The position numbers and the translations under genes are program-made. A stretch of 64,000 nt of DNA from contig NC_081413.1 in assembly GCF_030272615.1 (NCBI RefSeq), positions 163,275,080-163,339,079 on the forward strand, written 5' to 3'. The notes below the pieces were generated by a model. It saw only the letters and a list, made by a program, of their open reading frames with translations, was not told the DNA's origin and did no database searches. The stretch's first letter is position 1. Every line of letters starts with the position of its first letter. This document shows, in pieces, positions 46,353 through 57,045 of the stretch. Source of the stretch: Cryptomeria japonica (Eukaryota; Streptophyta; Pinopsida; Cupressales; Cupressaceae).

Positions 46353-48333
46353 AAAATGAATTTTCCATAAATTCTTCCTCAGATGGTTGCATGTAAAGGT
46401 ATTTCTTTTTCCAAATTAAAGTTCATCCTCTTTCCTCCCCTTTCATTCTCCAAATTTGTTTAGCTAACAAGGCATTATTCATAGTTATAATGTTCCTTAA
46501 CCCCAGACCCACAAAAGCCTTAGGAGTACAAATATTATTCCATGCAATAAGGGGGATTCTATTTTTATCTTCCGCTCCCGACCATAAGAATTTTTTTTGA
46601 ATTCTTTCAATTGCCTCCACAAACTTTCTGGGGATTTTGAATAGACTAAGGGGATTGATAGGCAAATTTTGAAGGGTAGCTTTAAGCAACGTCACCTTAC
46701 CCGCTTGGCTAAGGAGGGTTCCTTTTTATCTAGCCAGTTTGGAATTAAATCTATCAACTAGCTTCATCCAGAAATTCTCCAAAGGATTTAAGCATAGAGG
46801 GAGACCCAAATAGGTTGAAGGAAACTCAACAATTTTGCATCCAAGGATTCTTTCGATCCTTCTTTGTCTATCCACTGGGGTATTGATGAAGAACAAAGAA
46901 CTCTTATCCCAATTTATTTTTTTACCAAAAGCAGCTTCATAGGAATCCATAACACTCTTCATGTTTCTCACTTCCCTTATGGTAGCTTCTCCCATAGTGA
47001 TCGAATCATTAACAAATTGTTCATGAGTACAGGTTATGTTGGAAGATGAAGGTTTAAGACCTTTGAGTTTCCCTTCTTCCACATTTCTCATAATAAATCT
47101 ACCTAAACTTTCAGCCAGAATAGTAAACAAGATAGGAAATATGGGATCCCCTTGTCTTAGGCCTCTAGAACTTTTGAAGAAACTAGAAGGGGATCCATTA
47201 ATAATAACTGTAGAGGTAGAAGTTCCAGTCAACTGAGAACAAATTTGAATCACCTTTTCCCCAAACCCAAAAGCTTTCATAATTCTGAAAAGTAATTGCC
47301 AATTCACTCTATCATAGGCCTGAGACATGTACAACTTAAGAAAAAAGCCTTTTTTTTTAGCAGCAGTTAAAGAATGAATATTCTCATGAACAGAAATGAT
47401 AGAATCCAAAATTTGTCTACCAGGGAGAAAACCGTTTTACTGAGTCGAAATAATGCAGAGGAGAATATCCAGCATTCTAGAAGTAAGAACTTTAGATATA
47501 ATCTTGTAAATAGAATTACAAAGACTGATAGGTCTGAACTTATTGAGAGTCAGCTCCAGAAATCTTAGGAATAAGAACGATAAAGGTAGCATTGAATTCT
47601 TTTAGAAGCCACCTTGAACCAAAGAATTATTTAACTCCATTACAAATATCAATCTCCACAATATGCCAAAAGTTTTGGAAGAAGAACATAGGGAATCCAT
47701 CCAAACCAGGAGACTTATCTCCAAGAAAGGAAAACACAGCCTTTTTAATTTCCTAATTCAAAGGGATCCGAGAGAGATTTTTGTTGTCATCCTCATTTAA
47801 AATGGGAGGGATAGCTTGAGCAAGAAGGTCTTGATTTCTGATATCCAGAACGTCCACCCCTCCCAATAGATTGCTAAAAAAATCCATAGCTTCCTTTCTT
47901 ATTTCATTTTCATCCAATAAAATCCCCCTAATGCAGGATAACCTAGAAATCTTGTTGGTCGCCCTATGCTTAAGAGCAGTCATGTGAAAAAACTGGGTGT
48001 TCATATCACCTTCCTTCAAATACAAAGTTCTTGATCTTTGTCTCCAAAAAGTTTCTTCATTAGAGATAATTTCATGGTATTTGGACAACAACCCATTTTC
48101 AACATTTCTCAAATCCTTAGAAAGCCCTTCCTCTTGGATTTTATCTTTAACTTCTTTAATATATGTCTTAATTTGAGCTTTACTTTTAAAGATATCTCCA
48201 AAAGTCTCTTTATCCAGATTTTAACTTTGGCTTTTATCATATTAAGCTTTTTGTCAACTCTAAATAAGGTCATTCCCTCAACCTCTGAATTCCACCATTC
48301 AGCAACACAGACTTCCAAAGATGGGTGGGACAA
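46353..48333 (-). pseudogene. LINE ORF2 reverse transcriptase
   Basis: The N-terminal connection (FFHMTALKHRATNKISRLSC; 48112-47753) is followed by the fingers motif KSPGLDGFP near 47705 and KLYMSQAYDRVNWQLLFRIM near 47340. GLRQGDPIFPILFTILAESL is near 47160, and the catalytic site is near 47030. There the expected F-A-D-D is FVND, so the first catalytic aspartate is asparagine. Thumb sequence CKIVEFPSTYLGLPL is at about 46840, and LWSGAEDKNRIPLIAW follows at 46590. Stops and shifts near 47740, 47415 and 46725 break it. Confidence 0.85.
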
Positions 48334-49079
48334 CCAAGATTTTTCAAATCTAAAAGGAAATTTTGCTTTGCAGAAGTTGAATTGGTAGTGAAAGAAATAT
48401 GGTAATGATCAAAACCAATCTTAATGATTGACGCCAAAGAACAATTATACTTAGAAAGCCAATCAAGAGAAATCAAGGATCTATCCAACCTGACTTGAAT
48501 AAGATCAGAACCAATTCTTCAATTGGTCCAAGTGTAATTAATCTCTTGGAGATCCACATCCATCAAAGCTTGATCATTAATAAAATCCATAAGACCTTGT
48601 CTTCCCTCCAGCTACAAAGGGAGGCCTACCATCTTTTCATCCTCTTTTAAAGGGGTATTGAAATCTCCCATAATCATCCAGCTTTTATCAGCAAAACTTA
48701 GTCTATCTTCAACTAAGCTATTCCAAAATTTAGTTCTTCCAGCTTTAGAATTAGGTGCATACACATTAGTGATAACCTAGACAAAGTTATCCTTAATGTG
48801 CTCAAGCAAGACTGAGGTTCTATTGACCCCTGAAGCAATTTCCTTACCTATAATAGTATTATGATTCTGAAAGATAGTTTTACCTCCAAAGGCACCCTCC
48901 AAACTTGTTCCAATTACCCCATTACTTTTGAATATTCTAATCCTTTCCACTTTATCCTTACACATCTTAGTTTCCTGAATAAGGACTACATCCAGTTTAT
49001 GATCTCTTACAATATTATGCAACACATCCTACTTATGGGGGGCATTCAACCCTTGAATATTCCATGAGACTGTCTTCAT
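48270..49079 (-). pseudogene. LINE ORF2 apurinic-type endonuclease
   Basis: ORF2 starts at ATG 49079 with MKTVSWNIQGLN, the exonuclease III-like first motif, chosen because it begins exactly at this motif as usual in plant L1. VVLIQETKM (metal-binding E), VITNVYAPN, SWMIMGDFNTPL and LIQVRLDRSL follow. The last motif, usually S-D-H-x-P-I, is FDHYHI. Stops occur at the 16th-17th codon, near 48780, 48617 and 48525. The enzyme nicks target DNA to prime reverse transcription. Confidence 0.85.
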
Positions 49080-49164
49080 ACTTTAATCGGGGATAAGGCT
49101 GACTCAATGGAGCTTTGTGTTCCATCAACATGGTTCTTCAAACTTTCCTATTCCCTCTGATTCT

Positions 49165-50679
49165 TTAGAGAGGGTTTCTCCTACTTTTGCTATGACTTCC
49201 AACATCTACCACTTTCTTATTCTTGCTTCTAGTTGAAATACCTCCATTGGGTCCTCCATTATTTGACTTGCCTTCTTTAATACCAAAAATCCTAAGATTT
49301 CCCTCAAGAGCCACCATTTCCAAACTTTTAGGAGGAGTTTTGCATTGGGAGTTCAGGATCATATTTCCAATCTGCTTAGGACTTCCATTGGTTAATAACA
49401 ACAAAGGCTCAGTATCTAAAATATTACAATCCTGTGCTTCATTAAAGTCTTCCTCATTTTCTGTATTATTAGCTGAAGTAGAAGCATCATCATAGGAACA
49501 CTCATCAGCTTTACCCTGGATGATAGGACTAACCTTCAGATCCTCTGATCCAGATTTTTGAACCTTTTCTTCTTTCCCATGTTCTTCCTCCTTGTTGCTT
49601 TCTTTTTGACTTTTAGAACAAGCACAAACTGATTTTTCATTGTTATTATTCACACCCTTCTTTTCCTCATTTTACATCTTGGTCACTTCCTTCTTAGGGA
49701 CAACGTCTGAAGGTGGATCATCATTCTTCCCTTTTGTTTTCCATTTCTGCTTTGAGTTTCTATCATTTTTACCATTCTTACCCTTCTTGAGCAGACAAGA
49801 TTTTGCCCAATGACCTGACTTTTTACAATGAAAATAAACAAACAAGAGAGATTCATATTCAATCACTTGGGTCCATTTCCCCAATTTAGACAAAATCTCA
49901 ATAGTTTGAGGCATATCCGTCATTTGATTAACATTAACACAAATACGAGCAAAAACCAACCTTGATTTAGCTATTGTCATTAGGTTGATAGAAAGAAGTT
50001 CACCAAATGATCCCACAATCCCTATAAAGACCTCCTCATTGTAGAACTCTAATAGAAGGCTAGGGAGATGCATCCACACAGGCACTGACACAAAAAAGGA
50101 ATCATCCAAAGGGAGGTTAGGAGCCCATTTTTGTAAAGCCAAGGTTGACTTGTCAAACATCCACAGCCCTTCACAGAACACTTTATTCATATCTTCTTCA
50201 TTATTAAAAGAAAAGTAAAAAAAAACCCTAGGCAAAGCCGCCACATCCACTTGACCTTTGAGAACCCATTTCCTCCTTATAAAGTTCCTTACAACATCAA
50301 TGTTAGGTCTAAAACCAGCAAACCAATCAACCAAGGTCATAGCTAAGGCAGACACAATGAAATCATCCAGCTATTTCAGAACAGATATAGCAAAAACCCA
50401 TGTCATCGAATCAGACATATTTTTAACTTCCAAAAGACAAGATTTCACTAGAGGCCTGACTCCAAAAAGAGAAGACCATTTATTTTCTTTATCTCTATCA
50501 TGTGGGTCCCTAGTTTTGGAATCTTTATCTTCCATCGATTTGACTGTCGCCTTGTCCTCCTCAGTACCTTGAGAAGCCTGGGGACCAGCATGATTACTAG
50601 CTCCAACCGCAGAAAGACCACCATCCCCATGATTTCCGCCATCTGAAATTTGAATTTCCAGCTTGCCACTCCTCTCCAC
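49165..50679 (-). pseudogene. LINE ORF1 (DUF4283-type RNA-binding protein with zinc knuckle)
   Basis: A single 504-codon frame has only two stops (about 50372 TAG and 49673 TAA), each explained by a C-to-T change of a Gln codon. The N-terminus is polar. The centre (DWFAGFRPNIDVVRNFIRRK, VWMHLPSLLLEFYNEEVF) fits the plant LINE ORF1 / DUF4283 domain. The knuckle reads YFHCKKSGHWAKSC, so the first or second cysteine is lost. A lysine-rich and then acidic tail follows (KSNKEEEHGKEEK). ORF1 protein packages LINE RNA. Confidence 0.8.
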
Positions 50680-50716
50680 CCATGATTCACTTTGATTTTT
50701 TTCTGATAATTAGATT

Positions 50717-50733
50717 ATTTATTAGCTAGAGTT
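50717..50733. repeat. LINE target-site duplication, right copy
   Basis: ATTTATTAGCTAGAGTT, perfect match to 42947-42963; the F LTR resumes directly after it (GAGTTAAGTGTTGAATTAAG). Confidence 0.93.
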
Positions 50734-50923
50734 GAGTTAAGTGTTGAATTAAGTAATCACGTTGAAAAACTCTTTAGGTGTTTCTGAGTCTTTTCATGTG
50801 TTATTTGTACTTATGATATCTCATTGTATCATTATGTTGTGTTTAATTTTAAAAAAGAAATATTTACACTCTATTCTTGTGTTTTAGCTTTATCCCTTCG
50901 GGGTTTCCTAGTGAGGCATTACA
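50734..50923 (+). repeat. Left LTR of F, last piece
   Basis: Aligns with 59327-59519, ending GTGAGGCATTACA. Followed within two bases by the primer site. Confidence 0.9.
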
Positions 50924-53900
50924 TTTGGTATAAGAGCCCTTTTGCAAACACTGGGATCTCTGGTGTCTCTTATGCCCTTAGTTGGTGTGAGGTGTATCGA
51001 CCTTATGGTGTATGTTTGTCTTCCTTTTGTATGTGTGTATGTGAGGCATAGGATCTTGAATATCTTAAGGACTCGTGTTTAGTTATTTTGCGTATTCTTT
51101 CAAGAAAACCTTAATTGTGTGTAACATGTGTGTTCACACCTTGCTTTCACCTCCTTGATGTTGGTGTTTTTGAGTGATTATTTGTGTTTTGTTGCTTATT
51201 GATATCTTGGTCTGTGATTGCTCTTATTCTGAAGGAGAGATGTATGTACCTCCCTTATTGATTATTGTACTCTTTTGACAAATCCATTGGGTTGGTCAAT
51301 GCTTGCCTTGAATCTGGAAGTACAAAATGTTCTTGTATTAAGATTATGATCTAGCTTGGTGTAGTTAATTTGAAGGATTGTGTGGTAGATGTTTAATGCC
51401 TATCATGTAGCAAATTGAATGTTTACCATCCTTCCTCCTCTTTCTCTATAGAAATTAAAATGTTTGTTTTATATGAGTTTCTTATTGCGAGAGAAAGGTG
51501 ATGACTTCTTGAACCCTTGTGTGAGCCTTATGATGCTTTGGTGCTTCTAGATAATTAGAGGGCTATGGGTTTAAAATATCATATGGGTTATGGGGAGGAA
51601 ATTGTATGTTTTCATTAAGGAATTCTCCATGTGTGTTGTAGGAGTAACATAATGGAATTTTTATCTTAAGTAATGTGCATAATGTGTGAATAGCAGATAT
51701 GTGAGACTGTCTTGTTTGAAAAAGATGTATAAAAAGGAAACATGTCATTGTGGCTAAGAGTGTGTTGACGTGTTCCATGAAAGATTTCTTTATGTGTTTC
51801 ATAATACTGACTCAATTGAGGACATATTTGAACAATGCTACATTGAACTTGCTTTTGGATATATATAATTGACTTAGTATAAATAGAAAGTCCAATAGAA
51901 AAGCTTGTTTGATGTGCATGCATGAATATGTATTATTTGTCTTGATTTCTTTTGTTTGGAAAATTAGGACATTCTGTTGCAACCATAATATTTGGAAATG
52001 TCTTAAATAGGCCAACTGGCACTCTTCTAAATGGTAGTGAAATGAAAACCGTTCAATTAAGATGATAGGCTTATAGTGTAAAATTTTATAATGTTGTGTG
52101 ATCTTGTTAATCTCATGCTTATGTAAGAAATGGTTTGACTATCAAACTCTCTTTCCCCTTCTCTTAAACTAGAGTATAAGATTTTTATGAATGCTACTAA
52201 AGAATGCATTGATTTAAATAGAATGTTTATAAAGCATGTGAAATTGTATTTTTGCATTTTGGCTTCATATTGAAAGATGGAAGTCTTACGTTTCAGAAAG
52301 AAATTTGCATGGTTAGTAATGTGAATATGAATGCTTAGTGGTATTAGTGAAAGATATAGGAATGAAGTTACTTCCTTATGTAATTTAGAATTGTAAAGAA
52401 TTTCAGTACTTGTATCTTGAAATAAATTCTATTCAATTATTCATGTGGGAAGCAAAATTAAAACCTTCCTTGAGTAGATGATAGTGTACTAAAAAGTACT
52501 CCTCATAAATGTGAATAAACTAGTACTAGTGCTTTCATTGTGTATTGTAAGAAACCAGTGCTTTTTATATGTGCCCATGGAATGGTGAAGTAATCAACCA
52601 TGGAGGATATGTTTACTTATCATTATGGGAAACCATATTGTTTATGTGATGTTGCTTATTTGTTACCCTATTGAGTTCCAACCCGTAGGTTATTGGTAAT
52701 TCAGTATGTTAAGGGGTAGTATTATAAGTCATTGTTCCTTGAATAGTATGGATCGGCGTATGAGTAATGTAGGCACGAAGCGATTTTAGCTTCTCTATTT
52801 TGACAAAAAATATAGTTATATAATGAAATTGTATTAAAGGTGTACTTTTGATGAACCAATTTATAAGGTTTATGTGTGCCAGCCTATTGCTCTCTTTTAT
52901 TTGAGCATTATGATGGCAGTTGTTGAGCATAGTGATGATGTATCTTGGAGGATCTTTTTGCCTTGTCTTCATGAAAGGTAGGTTTTGTCCACATGAGCTG
53001 CCAGTTGGTAGGTGTTGGTAGACATTTGGGTGGACCTTAGCCATGTATACCTCTGGCTTATGGCGAGTATCCTTAGAGGTACGTCGCTATGCAGGATGTG
53101 ACCTTCGCATGCCTTTTTCTGTGAGGTACACTACCATGTGGGATATGTCCATTGTGTGTCTTTTCTACTTGGAGTATTTCCATGCCACATGACGACGTGA
53201 TGTGGGATTATGTCGAGGTGCACACTACCATGTCGTGTGGATGTGTGACTAGGCCACACCACATGATGAGTTACTGCGATAGCTAGATGGTTGTTCTCTC
53301 CTTCCTCGTTGGTGGCTATATGCTAGTCACATAGTGATGCTACGTGAAATTATGATATTCTTATTTATTTCTTTGTGGACCAGCAATTTATTCTATTTTG
53401 ACTTTGAAGGTTTAGCCACGATCTTGCGATCTTTTGCTTACTTGATTTGGTCTTTCAAATTCTAGATTATTTTCTTACCTTACTGTTGGAATTGATGATT
53501 TATTATTTTTATTGATCTATACTTGGTGGCTAAACTAGTTTATCCTTATTGTTTTCATATGCTGGTCTTGTGTTGAAATGTGAATTCCTCTCCAAGGACG
53601 TATGAGAGGGTCTTGGTTGAGTGTGTACGAGGAAGTAGACGTAGGGAACCTTGAGGATGGGGGTATGTGAGGCTATGATACAGCTAGGACCCACTACCTA
53701 CCTATGTGTGGTGACTATCTCTTGGAGGCTAACCACCTTACACAACAAGGGATATTCACAAGGGTCTTGTATGGAAGGTAGCACCGCTATGGTGTGCCCT
53801 AGCACCATCAAGCCCTTGATTGAGATGTTGGATATTTATGATCATGTTATTTTATTTTGAGATTAGGCACAGAGATGTTGATTGTGCATATTACCTATGA

Positions 53901-54520
53901 CCGAGCATTAGACATGCTCACATGTGGCCTTTTGAGTTGTTCATTCCAGTTATGCAAATGGTTATTATGTGTATTCATGGAGTAAATTTTGTTATCTTGT
54001 CACTATGTTATGGGACATAGTCATTGGAAAGGTTTTTTTTTATATGTTTGGCAAGTGTAAACAATTATGTTATATATGTTTCTCTTATTTCTTGAAAGTT
54101 AACTTGGTGGTAGAATTTGAATTTGAAGCTAGTTCTATGGGATAATTTTTTATGAAAATGATGGATTAAAAGAAATTGATCATGATGGCATATTTTCTTG
54201 TCATATTTGGTAGATGAGTATGGTAATTGTTGTTTACCTCTTTTAATGCTTTAATTTGGTGTGATGAAAGGAAGAAAATTATTGTTTCTCTGCTATGATT
54301 GTAGATAGTTCCTAGAATATTTTAAGAAATGTATGGATTTAGATGTATCTTGCCAATGGATAATGGCATTCATAGAGGATTTAGCAAAAATGTTTCATTT
54401 CATTTTGAAAAGATTCATATGTGCAATTTGATATTTGTTAATTGAGTTTCAGGGCTAATGTGTGCTACATGTTTTTCATCTAGCCTTAAGAGGAGCAAGT
54501 CAGAACCTAGGGGGGGAGGA
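50924..54520 (+). other. Interior of F: non-coding, with primer site and polypurine tract
   Basis: A primer site TGGTATAAGAGCC at 50926-50938 matches the initiator-Met complement TGGTATCAGAGCC except for one base. A purine tract, AGGGGGGAGGA, ends at 54520. Between them I find no gag, protease, RT or integrase motif and no long ORF. Around 53020-53270 are repeats with ACTACCATGTGG and CACACTACCATGT. Near 52960-53040 lies a segment resembling the LTR at 6780-6840 (TTGTCTTCATGAAAGG, TCCACATGAG). Confidence 0.75.
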
Positions 54521-54709
54521 TGTAGTACCCCTACCCTAATCAGATTCTAATCTCAGTTTGACCTTGGTTAGTTTATCATGTTATAATGTTATAGTCAGAT
54601 GTTATGATTATTGTGTGTACCTATTAATGTGGTTTTCACATCAATTCTTATGTAAGTTTATTTGTTCTCCTGATTCGTGTTATTAATCTCAAGCTAACAC
54701 TTTCATTAA

Positions 54710-54720
<11 letters not shown>

Positions 54721-54790
<70 letters not shown>
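54721..54790. repeat. TG microsatellite in right F LTR
   Basis: Thirty-five TG units preceded by a short AT run. The homologous place in the left LTR (3915-3930) has only ATATATATATGTATGCATG, so the run expanded in this copy. Confidence 0.95.
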
Positions 54791-54795
<5 letters not shown>

Positions 54796-55617
54796 ATGTG
54801 TGATTCATGGATGCAGGAGATTTCAGGTATAGTATCGCATAGGTATGAGGTTCGTCTCCACCTGGATTCGTAGGTTTGAGTGTACCTCTTTGGTCCTTAG
54901 AGATTGGATTAGGTGGGCGTAAGACCCTTGTTTTACCCTAGTCATGCTCAAGTGAGCGTCATCAGTCATTTGTTAGTTTTCGCTTTTGGTTGGGTATGTG
55001 GGTCGTGTATCTGGTTGGCTTTCTTGGGTTGCATGTTTTTCATGTGGTAAAATTGAGTATTTAATCCTAAGTGTTTAATTTGATTAAATGTGTTTTTATG
55101 CATTATTAATTAAGGGACTAAATTAAATAGGACCCCCTTCTTGTGTGATTAATCATTAATTAGAATTGCTCAATTCATGTTTGTAGCTAGTTCGATTAAA
55201 TGGTGAATTTTAATGATGAATATTTTTAGTTTATGCTTTTTGAAAGGTAAGATTAAATTTTATTCAAAAATAGAAATAATTTAACCTCTTTGGCATTTTG
55301 AAAATAGAAAGGTTAATTTCAATTAATTGAGAAAATCATTTTTTTAAAAGAAAATCAAGTTTAGCATATTGATATAGTTTGAAAAGAATGATTTTTCGTT
55401 TGATTTAAAAGAAAGTATTTTAAATCCAAAAATGAGATTTTTGGTCAAACTTTTCCCAGTTAACCTTGGTTTGAAAAATATTTTAGAAGGATTATAAATA
55501 TTTTTTGGAGAAGGATTTTTGGAGAAATTTGGGCATTTTTGGGAAAGAATGATTTCTTGAGCTTGCAGGTTGGGCTCTTCATCAAATATTTTCCAGGATT
55601 GTTGAATCAAGTAGGAT

Positions 55618-56880
55618 TCTTGGTTATCTCTTGGTTTCCTTGTGTAATACAGATTGTTTGGTTTTCTTTTGAATAAATCTAGTCGCGTTTGTTGTTAATC
55701 CCATATATTTTGGGGAAAATGGAAGAGTGGTAATTAAACCTCCAATTCAAAACCTCCTTGCTTCTTACCAAATCTCCAGATTAAAATTTTGGTTGTTCTC
55801 AATAAACTTTGTTAAATCCTGATTGAATGATCTCATATTCAGTTTCATATTGGAAATTAGTTTGAAGTTTGGCAGATTGGTGGAATAGATTTGTGAGAAA
55901 TGATTATTTGCCCAAACATGGCTTTGGTTGAAAAAAATTTGCTATTTGGAAGGTTATTCAACAAAATTTTACTATTTAGAAAACCATGGACATTTTGGAA
56001 AATTTGTTTCAATCTTTGTTTGAGTCTTTGTTTGAGACTGTGATATAAAAACTAGGGTTATTCTTTTTTAAAAGTCTATATTAACAATAAAAATTAAATA
56101 TATAAAAAAAAAAGATATTTCTTTGGGGCGGATTTTAGGGTTTGGAGGGCGGAGGATCCGAGGCTCAACTCATCCCCCACCCCCCCTCCTCTCCACGGGC
56201 TTGTAGCCTTGAAGTTCTGTGACCACACTGGTGGTCGCAGAGAGCCCACGTCCACTATGTGTCTTGGTTATCTCTTGGTTTCCTTGTGTAATAGAGATTG
56301 TTTGGTTTTCTTTTGAATAAATCTGCTTGTGTTTGTTGTTAATCCCATATATTTTGGGGAAAATGGAAGAGTGGAAATTAAACCTCCAATTCAAAACCTC
56401 CTTGCTTCTTACCAAATCTCTAGATTAAAATTTTGGTTGTTCTCAAAAAACTTTGTTAAATCCCCATTGAATGATCTCAGATTAAGATTCATATTGGAAA
56501 TTAGTTTGAAATTTGGCAAATTGGTGGAATAGATTTGTGAGAAATGTTTCTTTGCCCAAATATGGCTTTGGTTGAAAAAAATTGCTTATTTGGAAGGTTA
56601 TTCAACAAAATTTTACTATTTAGAAAACCATGGACATTCTGGAAAATTTGTTTGAGTCTCTGTTTGAGACTGTGATATAAAAACTGGGGTTGTTCTTTTT
56701 TTAAAGTTTATATTAACAATAAGAATTAAATATATTTAAAAAAGATATTTATTTGGGGTGGATTTTAGGGTTTGGAGGGCGGAGGAACCGAGGCTCAACC
56801 CGTGCCCCCCCCCTCCTCTCTGCGAGCTCGCAGTCTTGAAGGTCTGCGACCACATTGGTGGCCGCAAAGCTCTGCGATCA
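55618..56880 (+). repeat. 644-bp tandem duplication in right F LTR
   Basis: The unit 55618-56261 starts TCTTGGTTATCTCTTGG and is repeated from 56262. Both contain the TATA region and the start of the GC-rich array. The first copy breaks off inside the array (CACGTCCACTATGTG), so the duplication joint lies in the repeat motif. The left LTR has a single copy (from about 4755). Confidence 0.9.
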
Positions 56881-57045
56881 TAGTGTGGCCACAGAGCCCT
56901 GTGACCCCATGGTGGTCGTAGAGACCCCTTGTCCACTGTGTGGATGTCGCAGGCCTACGTCCACCACAGTGGTCACAGCCTCCGCGGCTAGGGCACAACC
57001 CCCCCACTCCCGTGGATGGGAGGTGGGCCCCACGGGTTTTCCCTT
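56754..57045 (+). repeat. GC-rich degenerate motif array, right F LTR
   Basis: Counterpart of 5260-5560, with TGTGGCCACAGAGCCCTGTG and related units. A truncated copy occurs at 56128-56261. Confidence 0.75.

Larger units (their letters stand above)
42964..50716 (-). mobile_element. LINE (plant L1-type non-LTR retrotransposon)
   Basis: 7,753 bp between perfect 17-bp duplications, read on the minus strand. It has ORF1 (50679-49165), ORF2 with endonuclease, RT, zinc-finger and RNase H parts (49079-about 45060), a third ORF region (44931-43157), a 3' UTR and a short A tail with AATAAA at 42964-42975. Only 37 bases precede ORF1, so the 5' end is short or slightly truncated. Frameshifts and stops are frequent in ORF2. 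Confidence 0.92.

Noticed and set aside
53651-53860. 69-codon frame in the F interior
   Set aside because: Short, isolated, no similarity that I recognise, and no second copy to test conservation.
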